Source of the DNA: Rhizobium sp. R635
GTDB taxonomy: Bacteria; Pseudomonadota; Alphaproteobacteria; Rhizobiales; Rhizobiaceae
Assembly (NCBI RefSeq): GCF_002211285.1
Contig: NZ_LOKX01000001.1
Coordinates: forward strand, 522,730-586,729
DNA: 64,000 bases
Direction of reading: 5' to 3'
In this document: piece after piece, positions 1-8,581 of the stretch
Position numbering within the stretch: the first letter of the stretch is position 1
Layout of the letters: every line of letters starts with the position of its first letter
Notes under the pieces: model-generated
Databases searched by the model: none
Seen by the model: only the letters and a program-made list of their open reading frames with translations
What the model was told of the DNA's origin: nothing
Program-made: the position numbers and the translations under genes

Positions 1-181
1 GCTCGCCGCCGGAACGGCCGGCCGCCTGGCGCACCGCCTCGCAGAAGCCGGCATCGCCGCCGGCATAACCTTCGAGTGAAAGTTCGAGCTCGAGCAGCTC
101 CATCGGCAGCATCGGCTCGGTATGATCGATCCCGCCAAGCGCAGACGCCTGCGGTCTTGCTGCCATCTCGGGTGAAATCAT
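1..181 (-). CDS. Hypothetical protein, N-terminal part only
   Basis: The reading frame is open from an ATG at 181 to the window edge, giving about 60 residues. The start is supported by an AGGAG Shine-Dalgarno sequence a few bases upstream. The visible part begins MISPEMAARPQAS, is rich in Leu/Glu and Gly/Ala, and has no signal peptide or membrane helix. I recognise no family. The remainder lies outside the window, so no function is offered. Confidence 0.6.
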   Translation of the reverse strand, partial: MISPEMAARPQASALGGIDHTEPMLPMELLELELSLEGYAGGDAGFCEAVRQAAGRSGGE

Positions 182-338
182 CCCGTCTCTCCTGTCCACG
201 ACTTTGGAGATAAAACCGCGGCAGAATGGCCTTTTTTTGACATATCAGCAAGGGCTTATGTAGTGGCGCTCCACCTCCACCGTAGATTCCAGCGGATATG
301 CTTGCGACAACAGTTTCAATTCAGCCGAATCTTGCCCC

Positions 339-388
339 AGATCCGGATGATTTTAGGCCGGGCCGGCCTAAAATCTGAATCCGGATCT
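339..388. repeat. Palindromic intergenic repeat
   Basis: Outer arms AGATCCGGAT and ATCCGGATCT pair with each other and enclose a second stem, TTTTAGGCC / GGCCTAAAA (351-373). The whole element is 50 bp and nearly perfectly self-complementary. It lies between divergent genes, immediately before a second palindrome. Confidence 0.7.
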
Positions 389-400
389 AAATCAAAGAAA

Positions 401-452
401 TAGAGCATGATGTCGTCCGAAAACCGCTTCACACTTTTCGGCATCATGCTCT
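401..452. repeat. Palindromic repeat with TAGAGCATGATG ends, copy 1
   Basis: Arms TAGAGCATGATG and CATCATGCTCTA enclose an inner CCGAAAA/TTTTCGG stem. A related copy lies at 62439-62489, so this is a dispersed repeat and not a gene-specific operator. Such short palindromes are common between genes in rhizobia. Confidence 0.75.
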
Positions 453-515
453 AAACAGGGGTGTGGCGATTTGCGTGGTCCATGGCGCGGCGCTCACGAG
501 CAACCGGTAAGTTTG

Positions 516-1430
516 ATGGCCATCCGTTTCGACCGTCCCGTTTCCAGCGCCGCCCGCTTTTCGCGGCTGCTCGGGGCATTTTCGCTGGTTCTGGCGCTGG
601 CGGTGCTGATCGCCCATCGCTTCGGCGGGCTGGCCACTCCTTATCTTGTGCTGCTGCTGATCGCCGCCGCCGGCTGCGCGCTGCTTGCCGCAATGCTCGC
701 CGCGCTCGGCTTGCGCAGCCTCTGGGTATCAGGCGCCGAAGGCGGGCTCGCCGCGCTGGCGGCGCTGATCTATGCCGCTTTTCCGCTCTCGATCGGCGCG
801 ATGGCCGCCGAGCGTTATCTCAGCCTGCCTGATATCTACGACGTCTCCACCGATCCCGTCTCCGCCCCGGACTGGTTGTCGCCCCCGAAATCCGATCAGA
901 TCTGGCTGAAGCGCAATCCTGAAGTGACGCCGGAGGATCGCGAAAAGCAGATGGCCGCCTATCCCGAGTTGACCGGCCGGCGCTATGAGGGCGCGCTCGA
1001 CCGCGTGCTGGAAGCGGTGCGCAAGGTCGCCAAGCAGAGCGGCTTTGTGATCGTCAGGAGCAGCGGCACGACCGAGCCGGACCGCGACCCCGAGGACAGG
1101 CCGGCAAAGCCTGCGCCCGGCGGCGACGAGGACGCTGTGGCCGACGCGCCCGGCATCGTCCCCGTGCCGACGCCGCGTCCCTATGACGACGATGTCGCCA
1201 AGCTGATCCGCGGCGCCAACGGCGTGACGCTGCAGGCGACCAACCGCACGCTGATCCTCGGCCTGCGCTTCGATATCCTCATTCGGCTCCGCGAAGAGGC
1301 CGAAACCACCTTCGTCGACATCCGCGTCGCCTCCCGCTACGGCCAACATGACCTCGGCTTCAGCGCCGCAATCGCCGGCGATTATCTGAAGGCGCTGGAC
1401 GCCGAATTGCTTGGGATTGCGGGTGGGTGA
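516..1430 (+). CDS. DUF1499 domain membrane protein
   Basis: A protein of about 304 residues. Three hydrophobic segments lie in the first ~110 residues (LLGAFSLVLALAVLIA; LVLLLIAAAGCALLAAML; GLAALAALIYAAFPL). A soluble C-terminal region follows, with the DUF1499 pattern (YDVSTDP near its start, AYPEL, conserved TLILGLRFDILIRL and IRVASRYGQHDLG segments). I chose ATG 516 because an upstream in-frame start would add 15 residues of non-conserved sequence. A Pro/Asp/Glu-rich insert (about residues 185-220) interrupts the domain. The function of DUF1499 is unknown; this is a membrane-anchored version standing alone. Confidence 0.8.
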   Translation: MAIRFDRPVSSAARFSRLLGAFSLVLALAVLIAHRFGGLATPYLVLLLIAAAGCALLAAMLAALGLRSLWVSGAEGGLAALAALIYAAFPLSIGAMAAERYLSLPDIYDVSTDPVSAPDWLSPPKSDQIWLKRNPEVTPEDREKQMAAYPELTGRRYEGALDRVLEAVRKVAKQSGFVIVRSSGTTEPDRDPEDRPAKPAPGGDEDAVADAPGIVPVPTPRPYDDDVAKLIRGANGVTLQATNRTLILGLRFDILIRLREEAETTFVDIRVASRYGQHDLGFSAAIAGDYLKALDAELLGIAGG

Positions 1431-1591
1431 GCCGCGGTGCCGCCAAAGGCGGCAGCAATCGATCCGGCGAATCGATTGCAGCGGCGAACGCCCTGAGCCC
1501 AAAGCGAAGGGCCGGGATAGGGCGCGGCAGACTCAAACTCTTACGCCGCCGCAAACCCGACGGTCCGGCGAGGCTTCCACCCCAACCTCCG

Positions 1592-1720
1592 TCATTCCTG
1601 TGCTCGTCACAGGAATCCAGTGCGCCCAGGTCCCTGGGCGCGGGAGACACCTTGCTTGGTAAGAATCATTCACCGCGCCGACGCGCGGTGGCTGGATTCC
1701 TGTGACAGGCACAGGAATGA
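1592..1720. repeat. 129-bp nested inverted repeat
   Basis: The 29-nt ends (1592-1620 and 1692-1720) are inverted copies differing at two positions. Each end also folds on itself (TTCCTGTG / CACAGGAA). Inside are two more perfect hairpins, GCGCCCAG/CTGGGCGC (1622-1641) and CACCGCGC/GCGCGGTG (1671-1690). The predicted fold is a cross or cloverleaf. It lies between convergent genes and contains no ORF of its own. It belongs with the dispersed rhizobial intergenic repeats; only one copy is in this window. Confidence 0.75.
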
Positions 1721-1793
1721 GGGAGGAGAGGTGAATGCCCGTCAACAATTATCAGTGGAGGGCTCCAAGGCAAAGCGGGCAAACGCCACCCCT

Positions 1794-3515
1794 TCACTCC
1801 ACCACCAACCACCCCGTATACCGCACCACCAGCCCTGTCAGCCGCCCGCCGATCTCCACATGGAAATGGAACCGCCCGTCGCGCTCCTCCTCATAGGTAT
1901 CGCCGCCCGGCGCCAGGAACAACGGCAGGGGAATGCCGCAAAACCGCCAGCCGCGCACCACGAGCCGCAGCTTCTGCCCCTCCGGCACCAGCGCCAGCAG
2001 CACCCGGAACGGGCCGAAGACCTCGGCGAGCAGGCGGCGGTCGCGGCCGGTGCCCTCGGCCTGCCAGCTTTGGAAGCTTCTGTTCCCGAAGGTACGCGTC
2101 CAGACCTCCCGGTCGCCATCGGTGGCGAAGTGCACCGTGACCGGCACATCCTCTCCGGCTGGGGGAAAGCCGATGGTGAGAGCGATCAGCCGGGCAAGCA
2201 GCCCGCCGCCGCGCTCGATCCGCGCCCGGCCGGAGGCGAGGCGGGTGCCGCCCCCGTGGATCGCGGCAAGGGCCGGCGGCAGGCGCTCCCAGGCGCTGCC
2301 GAGGACTCGCCGATAGAGCGGCTGGGCCCCTTCCTCGCGGTCCAGCCGGATGCCTGATGTGATCGAAAAACGCCGGAAGGCCGCTTCGAAATCCGCAAGC
2401 CGCAATTCCCCCGCCGCCGGCCGCGCGCCACTCTGCGGCCGCTGGCCTTCGAGCAACCGGCGCACCAGCGCCTCCACGCCGATGACCGGAATGAACGGAC
2501 CGTCATCGCCTTCGGCAATCAGATGCCAGCCGGCGGTCAGCCGCCGCCCCTCGCGATCGAGCCCGCCGGCGCGGACGAACATGCCGCCGCGATGGGCGCC
2601 GAGGGCGAAGCGATGGCTGGCGACCTGCAGCGCCCGCGAAAAAGGCTTCAGCGAGGGCAGCAGCCGAAGGTTCACCAGCCGGGCGGCAAAGCTCAGCAGC
2701 CGCTGCAGCGCCTGCGGCTCGGTGCCGACGCCGGTGAAGGTGGATTGCAGGCCGGCAATGTGCTGCGGCAGCAGCGCAAGGTCCGGCGCATCGACCAGCA
2801 GGAAAGTCCGGCTGGCGAGCGGCGCCACGTCAGGCGGCGCGATCGTCACCCGCATCTCATCGATCAGCCCGCGCCCCTCGGCCGGCCGCCCCTCGCGCAG
2901 CACCGCCACCGGCTTGCCGGCATAGCTCGCGATGGCTCTCACGACATTGAGGCCGATCTTCACATGCGCCGACGGGGCAATGCCCGCCGCCACGCTTTCG
3001 ATGCGGGAGAAATGCGGCGCCATCGCCTGCAGCGCCGCGAAGGAGAGGGCCGGCAGGCTGCTGAGCCCAGAGAGAGCGAAGGTGCCCTTTGCCTTCGCCT
3101 GCGCATCGAGCCCGCCGATGCCGGCGACGAAACCGGTGCTGTCGGCGAGATCGGCATAATCGATGCCGAGGTCGATGCAGGCCTGCACCACCTTATAGGC
3201 ATCCCCAGTGAAGCTCTGGAACGGCCCCGAGGCATCGACGACGAGATCGGGCTTGAGCCGCGTCAGCTGTTCGGCGAGATCACCGTCGCGATCGAAAGCG
3301 ACCGCGTGCAGCGTCGCCCCGAGATCGTTGCCGCCCAGCCGTCCCGCTCCGCCTTTCGGCGATCGCAGATCGGCGACGAAATCATCGGCCTTTTCAAGCG
3401 AGCGCCCGGCGATCAAGAGCCGGATCCGGGGTTCCTCGCCAAGCAGCCGGGCCAGCCGGCCGCCGAAGGTGCCGTAGCCGCCGATGATCAGCAGGGAAAA
3501 TCTCTGGCCGCTCAT
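1794..3515 (-). CDS. Saccharopine dehydrogenase-like / DUF4166 fusion protein
   Basis: A protein of 573 residues. The N-terminal half has a Rossmann start (LLIIGGYGTFGGRLARLL), the AGRSLEKA segment and the VVDASGPFQ segment typical of saccharopine dehydrogenase-type NAD(P)-binding proteins. The last ~180 residues (from roughly SAWERLPPALAAIHGG) match DUF4166, with VTVHFATDGDREVWTRTFG and a C-terminal beta-rich part. The ATG overlaps the stop of the upstream DCC gene (ATGA), so the two are translationally coupled. The substrate is unknown. True saccharopine dehydrogenase activity should not be assumed: this two-domain form is a separate subfamily, and a redox step on a lipid or other hydrophobic substrate is only a guess. 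Confidence 0.8.
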   Translation of the reverse strand: MSGQRFSLLIIGGYGTFGGRLARLLGEEPRIRLLIAGRSLEKADDFVADLRSPKGGAGRLGGNDLGATLHAVAFDRDGDLAEQLTRLKPDLVVDASGPFQSFTGDAYKVVQACIDLGIDYADLADSTGFVAGIGGLDAQAKAKGTFALSGLSSLPALSFAALQAMAPHFSRIESVAAGIAPSAHVKIGLNVVRAIASYAGKPVAVLREGRPAEGRGLIDEMRVTIAPPDVAPLASRTFLLVDAPDLALLPQHIAGLQSTFTGVGTEPQALQRLLSFAARLVNLRLLPSLKPFSRALQVASHRFALGAHRGGMFVRAGGLDREGRRLTAGWHLIAEGDDGPFIPVIGVEALVRRLLEGQRPQSGARPAAGELRLADFEAAFRRFSITSGIRLDREEGAQPLYRRVLGSAWERLPPALAAIHGGGTRLASGRARIERGGGLLARLIALTIGFPPAGEDVPVTVHFATDGDREVWTRTFGNRSFQSWQAEGTGRDRRLLAEVFGPFRVLLALVPEGQKLRLVVRGWRFCGIPLPLFLAPGGDTYEEERDGRFHFHVEIGGRLTGLVVRYTGWLVVE

Positions 3516-3967
3516 GCGATGAAACGGCTGCGCTGCTCCGGCGTCGGCACCATGCAGCTTTGGCGGCCGGCAATCTTCAGCCGGTTGCGGGCGATGAATT
3601 CATAAAGCACATCGGCCGCGCGCCGCGGCAGCAGCCGGAACAGCTTGACCAGCGAATAGGGAAAGCCGAGCCCCGCCACCATGCGGATCGAGCCGTCGGA
3701 CTTGAAGAAGGCGCGGCCCCCTTCGATGAGGATATTGGTTTCGTAATCGCGGGAATCGAGCCCGTAATGCCGGTAGAGCGCTTCGCCGAGTGGCGTCTGC
3801 GCCGCCAGGAAGCGGTATCGCTGCCGCTTGTCGTGCTTCAGTGCGAACTTCACCCAGCCGGAGCAGAACACGCATTCGCCATCGAAGACGATGAGCGGCC
3901 GGTCGTCGGCAAAGGCGGGGACCGCGGGATCGTTGCGATAGCTGTAATCGGCGCGCACCATGCTCAT
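3512..3967 (-). CDS. DCC-family thiol-disulfide oxidoreductase-like protein (DUF393)
   Basis: About 151 residues. The hallmark is IVFDGECVFCSGWVKF near residue 25, the D-x-x-C-x-x-C motif that names the DCC family. LAAQTPLGEAL and the C-terminal RFLLPRR-type helix also fit. I place the start at ATG 3967, just after the MBL-hydrolase stop (3975); a longer frame would run into that gene. It is the middle gene of a tight three-gene operon and overlaps the next gene by 4 nt. A thioredoxin-like redox role is assumed for the family but largely untested. Confidence 0.82.
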   Translation of the reverse strand: MSMVRADYSYRNDPAVPAFADDRPLIVFDGECVFCSGWVKFALKHDKRQRYRFLAAQTPLGEALYRHYGLDSRDYETNILIEGGRAFFKSDGSIRMVAGLGFPYSLVKLFRLLPRRAADVLYEFIARNRLKIAGRQSCMVPTPEQRSRFIA

Positions 3968-3974
3968 TTCCCCA

Positions 3975-4892
3975 TCATTTTCCTGTCGCCGGCCGGTAGC
4001 TGGCGGCAAGGGAAGGCGGCCCATCCGCGGTAATCTCGCCGCGCTCCAGGAGATGCTCGATATGGGCGAGCACGGAAAGCGCGGCCGCCCCATGCAGCTT
4101 CGGATCGGTATCGCGATAGATCGCCTTCACCATTTCCGATATCTCGCGATCGCCGGCCGCGATCCGCGCCAGCACCGCCCGCTCACGCCCCAGCCGATGC
4201 GCCTTCAGCGCCGGCAGGAAGCTCTTCGGCTCCCTGACCGGCCCGCCATGGCCAGGAAGCAACAGCCCGTCCTCACGCCCGATCAGCTTGTCGAGCGCAG
4301 CCATATAATCCGCCATCGAACCATCCGGCGGCGCGACGATCGAGGTCGACCAGGCCATGACATGATCGCCTGAAAACAGGATCTCGCGGCCTTCGAGCGC
4401 GAAGGCGGCATGATTGGCCGTATGCCCCGGCGTCAGCACCGATGTCAGTGCCCAGCCATCGCCCGCAATCGTCTCGCCGTCGCCGAGCGCGATATCGGGC
4501 ACGAAATCCATATCCGAGCTTTCGGCAAAGGGATTGACCTCGCCCTCCCTCAGCCGCCGCGCCGGCCGGTGCGGCCCTTGCCCCACCGTCACCGCCCCGG
4601 TTTCCGCCTGCAGCCGGCGGGCAAGCGGCGAGTGATCGCGATGGGTATGGCTGAGGAAGATATGCGTCACCTCCCGCCCGCCGATCGCAGCCATCAACGC
4701 GGCAAAATGCGCCTCATCCTCCGGCCCGGGATCGATGACGCCAAGCGAGGAAGAGCCGACGAGATAGCTGTTGGTACCGAAAAAGGTAAACGGCCCGGGA
4801 TTTTCCGCCGTGATCCGCGCGATACCGGAAACAACCGGCACAGCCCGCCCATAGGCCGGCTCGAAAGCAAGGTCGAATGCGGGACTTTCCAT
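3975..4892 (-). CDS. MBL-fold metallo-hydrolase (LACTB2-like)
   Basis: About 305 residues. It has the metal-binding LSHTHRDHSPLARRL motif (HxHxDH), a second-shell LTPGHTANHAAF histidine, the FSGDHVMAW aspartate and the LLPGHGGPV histidine, so all zinc ligands of the metallo-beta-lactamase fold are present. The C-terminal helical domain (IYRDTDPKLHGAAALSVLAHIEHL) is characteristic of the LACTB2/glyoxalase II-like group. I prefer ATG 4892 (MESPAFDL) over an upstream start, as it begins at the conserved region. First gene of the operon with the DCC and DUF4166 genes. The natural substrate is not known. Confidence 0.82.
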   Translation of the reverse strand: MESPAFDLAFEPAYGRAVPVVSGIARITAENPGPFTFFGTNSYLVGSSSLGVIDPGPEDEAHFAALMAAIGGREVTHIFLSHTHRDHSPLARRLQAETGAVTVGQGPHRPARRLREGEVNPFAESSDMDFVPDIALGDGETIAGDGWALTSVLTPGHTANHAAFALEGREILFSGDHVMAWSTSIVAPPDGSMADYMAALDKLIGREDGLLLPGHGGPVREPKSFLPALKAHRLGRERAVLARIAAGDREISEMVKAIYRDTDPKLHGAAALSVLAHIEHLLERGEITADGPPSLAASYRPATGK

Positions 4893-5058
4893 GCGGGGCG
4901 ATGATCTCGACGGCGACAATAACACCTCATGCTAGCACGCCGCCCGCCACTTCGCGCGCATAAATCTGCCTGAGGCTTAAACTTAGTCATTGTGACGGGC
5001 AAAGAGCTTTGCTAATCAGGCGCGATCCGAGCAAGCGGTTCGCCGCTCAAGGCTCTGG

Positions 5059-5132
5059 TGGGGCGTCGCCAAGCGGTAAGGCAACGGTTTTTGGTACCGT
5101 CATCCCTGGTTCGAATCCAGGCGCCCCAGCCA
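5059..5132 (+). tRNA. tRNA-Gln (anticodon TTG)
   Basis: A complete cloverleaf can be drawn: acceptor stem TGGGGCG/CGCCCCA, anticodon stem ACGGT/ACCGT with loop TTTTGGT (anticodon TTG), T-arm CCTGG TTCGAAT CCAGG, and an encoded 3' CCA. It reads into an AT-richer insert immediately downstream, which makes its 3' end a likely integration site. Confidence 0.95.
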
Positions 5133-5615
5133 ATATTCTTTCGATTCTTCTATTGGTTAGTGGCGCTGACTTCGATGTCCGTTGGAGTATACTTCTGCGG
5201 ACAACTGCCCATACCCGCCTTATACCCTTTATGCTATCGCGGAGGCTTGCGCTGGAAGATCGTATACACCACCGGCGGAAAGTTTGGATGTGCCAAATCG
5301 ACAGCGCTGTATGGTGGAAAAGGCTGCACGAAAGAACTCGAATCCCCTCGGTAAAACTTCCCAATATGATGAAGTCGTCGCGACGCTGTTGGCGGGCGCC
5401 CAACTTATAAGCAACGGCGAGACGCAGCTGTCGCACGTCTCAATGGAAGCGGGCCAAGTTCGTTACACCGCGCAATCGGCAAAGTGCAGACAGCGTTGGA
5501 AGCTGTGTTAAATGGTCAGCTGTCAAGCCGGTGAGTACTGAGCCTAGCCGGGTTGTGTGCGGGCCGCGAATATGGTCTCACAAAACGAGCGTCTATATAC
5601 ATCTAGGATTTCGTA
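5133..5615. other. Gene-poor left part of the tRNA-Gln insert
   Basis: About 480 bp between tRNA-Gln and the restriction-modification genes. No convincing gene is present. One frame is open from 5182 to 5511 (109 codons), but it lacks a Shine-Dalgarno sequence and a recognisable family. A second, overlapping frame gives a coding-like tail (SSLHRAIGKVQTALEAVLNG) ending at 5532. This could be the decayed remnant of a gene with a frameshift. I saw no integrase and no tRNA-end direct repeat here. Confidence 0.4.
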
Positions 5616-7484
5616 GTGGCACTTATTGGCGACTTTTACATTATTCCACCGGACCAGTGGTTGTTTCCCACACATGGCGACGTAATGGACGCCAAACGCC
5701 GTGCAAATGCTAGTTTTGAAGCAACTGGGTCCTACGAGACAGCAGCCTCGCAGATAGAAGAGTTTGTCCGGCAATGGGCGCTCGCCCGCATTATCGATGT
5801 GTACAAATATCCAAAGGAGTGGCTCGGCGAACGTCTGATAATTGAAGAGCCTGTGAAAATGGGCTCCACAGAGAAAGAGGCCGATATATCAATCAAAAAT
5901 ATCAATCGCCGGACCTTTCTGTACGTAGAAGCGAAAAGATTAAGTGGCAGCGATGATGAATTTGTCGAGGCCGAGAGGCAGCTTGAGACGTATCTCGCGT
6001 CAACACATACCGCAACTATTGGATTGGTAACCAATGGAATGCGAACCAAGGTGATCCGCAAAAAGATCGATCCCAATGATTTCGAATACATAGTTGATCT
6101 CCCGTCATACGGGGCAGACGTGGCATCCCGCGTTCAGCTTGTGCGCGAAGCTCCCGATGTTGGGAAAAAGCGCTCGACCGGTTTGCGCCCTATATCGGAA
6201 GACTACGAGCGCGTACTATTTGATTGCCATAGTACCGCACGAGACGTTGACGGTCTCCATGCAGATGAGGCGTTGGACGAAATATGCAAAGTTCTCTACG
6301 CAAAAATATTCGATGAACGGCAAGTAACGAAGCAAGCCGTTGGCACACCCTTCAAATTCCAGACTTTTGGTGCGAGCAACGCGTCTGAAGTAGCGTCGAA
6401 CATACGAACGCTATATGAAGAAGCGAAAAATACAGATGTCGAAATATATTCGAAACGTATTCCCGGTTACGAGCGTTCGCGCGGGGTATTTAAACAGCAA
6501 GTTCGCCTCAGCGACATTGCTTTATATCGAGTTGTAGAACGGTTGCAGGAATTTTCACTGATCGACAGCTCTGAAGATATAAAAGGGAGAGCGTTCCAGA
6601 AGATACTAGGTAGTGCAATCCGTGCGGGAATGGGCCAATACTTCACGCCAGATCCAATTGTTGAATTAGCAATTGAGGTGATTGACCCCCAAGCCGACCA
6701 CTTGATACTGGACCCATTCTGCGGCTCAGGCCATTTTCTTACAAAGGCTTTGCAGCATGTTGTGCGGGAGCAAGGTGAGATCATGCCGCCACATGCATTG
6801 CACGAGTTCAAATTTTTCCATCTTCATGGCATCGAGAAATCTGATCGAATGGTCCGTATTGCTATGACGGACATGATGCTTCATGACGACGGCCATACCA
6901 ACATCCGCAATCAGGATGCTCTACTGAGTTTTGAGAACTACCCTGATATTACCGCACTCAACGAAGTGAATGAGGAGAATGCGGCGCAGCAGAATTTGAA
7001 CCCCGCGGTGTTCGACGTAGTCCTGACAAACCCTCCCTTCGGCAGCATAATGCGGCAAGAAGTGATGGAGATGATTGGGCGCTTTCATCTTGGCCATAAG
7101 AAAAAGTCCCTTCCACTCGAAATTATAGGTTTGGAGCGCAGCCTGCAGTTTTTGAAGCCAGGAGGACGACTTGCGATCGTGCTCCCTGAGCATTTGATGA
7201 AGGGCAAAAATGCAGCCTTTGTTCGTGAATGGCTACGCAACGTTGCACACGTTAAGGCTATATTCTTCTTCCCCGAGGAAGCTTTTACGCCATTTGGGGC
7301 CATGGTGAAAACGTGCCTTCTAATCCTACAAAAATTCAAAGCTGGCGAGGTAATGCAACCCGATGCGCCAACATTCCTGTGTGAGGTGGAGAACTTAGGA
7401 TACGAGGCGACCGGAAAACCTAAAGCTGGTACGGAAGTTCCGTCGGCCATCGAAGCATTCAAGCAAAACGTGAGGTGGAATTGA
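5616..7484 (+). CDS. Type II (BcgI-like) restriction-modification protein: nuclease fused to N6-adenine methyltransferase
   Basis: About 622 residues. The N-terminal part carries a PD-(D/E)xK-type nuclease signature (KEAD with D90, then LYVEAKR with E105 and K107), as in HsdR_N-type domains. A helical region follows, then an N6-adenine methyltransferase with DPFCGSGHF (SAM motif I, from D366) and TNPPFG (catalytic motif IV, N472 onward). GTG 5616 is preceded by AGGA at good spacing; the next ATG (5685) has none. It overlaps the specificity gene by 10 nt. Order and size resemble the A subunit of BcgI-type IIB enzymes. Base composition is clearly lower in GC than the flanks, which suggests transfer. 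Confidence 0.82.
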   Translation: MALIGDFYIIPPDQWLFPTHGDVMDAKRRANASFEATGSYETAASQIEEFVRQWALARIIDVYKYPKEWLGERLIIEEPVKMGSTEKEADISIKNINRRTFLYVEAKRLSGSDDEFVEAERQLETYLASTHTATIGLVTNGMRTKVIRKKIDPNDFEYIVDLPSYGADVASRVQLVREAPDVGKKRSTGLRPISEDYERVLFDCHSTARDVDGLHADEALDEICKVLYAKIFDERQVTKQAVGTPFKFQTFGASNASEVASNIRTLYEEAKNTDVEIYSKRIPGYERSRGVFKQQVRLSDIALYRVVERLQEFSLIDSSEDIKGRAFQKILGSAIRAGMGQYFTPDPIVELAIEVIDPQADHLILDPFCGSGHFLTKALQHVVREQGEIMPPHALHEFKFFHLHGIEKSDRMVRIAMTDMMLHDDGHTNIRNQDALLSFENYPDITALNEVNEENAAQQNLNPAVFDVVLTNPPFGSIMRQEVMEMIGRFHLGHKKKSLPLEIIGLERSLQFLKPGGRLAIVLPEHLMKGKNAAFVREWLRNVAHVKAIFFFPEEAFTPFGAMVKTCLLILQKFKAGEVMQPDAPTFLCEVENLGYEATGKPKAGTEVPSAIEAFKQNVRWN

Positions 7485-8302
7485 AAACTTTGATTCGCAC
7501 GCAAAACCATTTTAAAGCCGCCGGGCGTTGGGACATCGATTTTCACCTCCCGCCTGTTGAGATTGAGCGGTTTCACAAAAAGCTGATCAAGAAAGTTGAG
7601 GATGTCGCGTTTGTCGCAACAGAGAAACGCGATCCGACTGCGACGCCAGAGGATGTGTTCAAATACGTTGATATCGCTAGTATTGACGTGCAAACCGGGG
7701 AGGTCATAAATCCCCAAGACCTTTCTGGTGAAGAAGCACCTTCGCGGGCCCGTAAGGTCATTCGCGCTTTCGACGTGCTGATTTCGACCTGCCGTCCTAC
7801 CCGTGGTGCTATAAGCGTGGTACCTGTAGAGCTACACAACCAGATTGCTTCCACCGCTTTTACAGTGTTGCGTGCTAAGCCGGGAATCAATCCATATTAC
7901 CTTCACTACGCAATCAGGTTAACGAGTACACTCGAACAATTTCGCAAATGGAGCACCGGTTCTAGTTATCCAGCGATCCTTGATGGGGACGTGTTGAAGA
8001 CTCGTATCCCGGTGCCGGATCTAAAAGAACAAGAGGAAATTGCAGCTCAGATCATGCGTGCTTTTGTCGTGCGCGATCAAGCTATCAAGGATGCAAACGC
8101 AAACTGGCTTAGCAAGCTCGATGGCATTACAGGCGCGCTTGGTAAAGGTGGTGCCAAGACAGTTGTGGGCGATACGTCACTAGAAACAATCGAAGCCACG
8201 TTGAACGATCTTCCTCCACTGAAGTTCGATCCACCGGGCAGACGTGGTCGCAACCGCTCCGATGATGAACCGCTTCTCGACCTCATTGCTGAAGCCGCGT
8301 AG
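7475..8302 (+). CDS. Restriction-modification specificity (S) subunit, single target-recognition domain
   Basis: About 275 residues from a GTG start that overlaps the upstream gene, with GTGAGG just before it. The sequence has the S-subunit hallmarks RWDIDFHLPP near the N-terminus, the KYVDIAS segment, DVLISTCRPTRGA, and the C-terminal IPVPDLKEQEEIAAQI motif followed by a helix. Only one target-recognition domain is visible; classical type I S proteins have two and about 400 residues. It supplies DNA specificity to the upstream nuclease-methyltransferase. A half-size S subunit usually works as a dimer reading a symmetric bipartite site; that is an inference here. Confidence 0.8.
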   Translation: MELKTLIRTQNHFKAAGRWDIDFHLPPVEIERFHKKLIKKVEDVAFVATEKRDPTATPEDVFKYVDIASIDVQTGEVINPQDLSGEEAPSRARKVIRAFDVLISTCRPTRGAISVVPVELHNQIASTAFTVLRAKPGINPYYLHYAIRLTSTLEQFRKWSTGSSYPAILDGDVLKTRIPVPDLKEQEEIAAQIMRAFVVRDQAIKDANANWLSKLDGITGALGKGGAKTVVGDTSLETIEATLNDLPPLKFDPPGRRGRNRSDDEPLLDLIAEAA

Positions 8303-8581
8303 TCAGATTATCGGCATACACAAAGGTGGACATTGTGTCCCCTTAGCCACCCGAGAACGTCCGGTTTCCAAGAGTCTTGAGCAACGGTGGGCGCTCCCTC
8401 CTGCGCCACCGATTGTATTCACGGCGGATGCGGGGCAAGGGTCGAGGGTGTGGTGATCCTTGCGGGCGCGAAACATTCCCCGTTCAAATGGGCTCGAATA
8501 GCGCCTACGCAAATAGATGACCGGGGACAGTCCATCTAGCGTCTCTTGGAGGAGTGCGGCGATCTCGATAATCGGCGGGTA

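Noticed and set aside
5182..5511. 109-codon frame between tRNA-Gln and the restriction-modification genes
   Set aside because: No Shine-Dalgarno sequence, no family pattern, and a second overlapping frame has an equally coding-like tail. Kept only as a possible decayed gene.
8385..8411. CGGTGG...CCACCG hairpin considered as a terminator of the specificity gene
   Set aside because: One bulged base and no T-run; 80 bp past the stop codon. Not convincing as a terminator.
5059..8581. Possible attachment-site duplication of the tRNA-Gln 3' end on the right side of the insert
   Set aside because: I searched the 8300-8580 sequence for the T-arm and acceptor sequence and found no copy of useful length.
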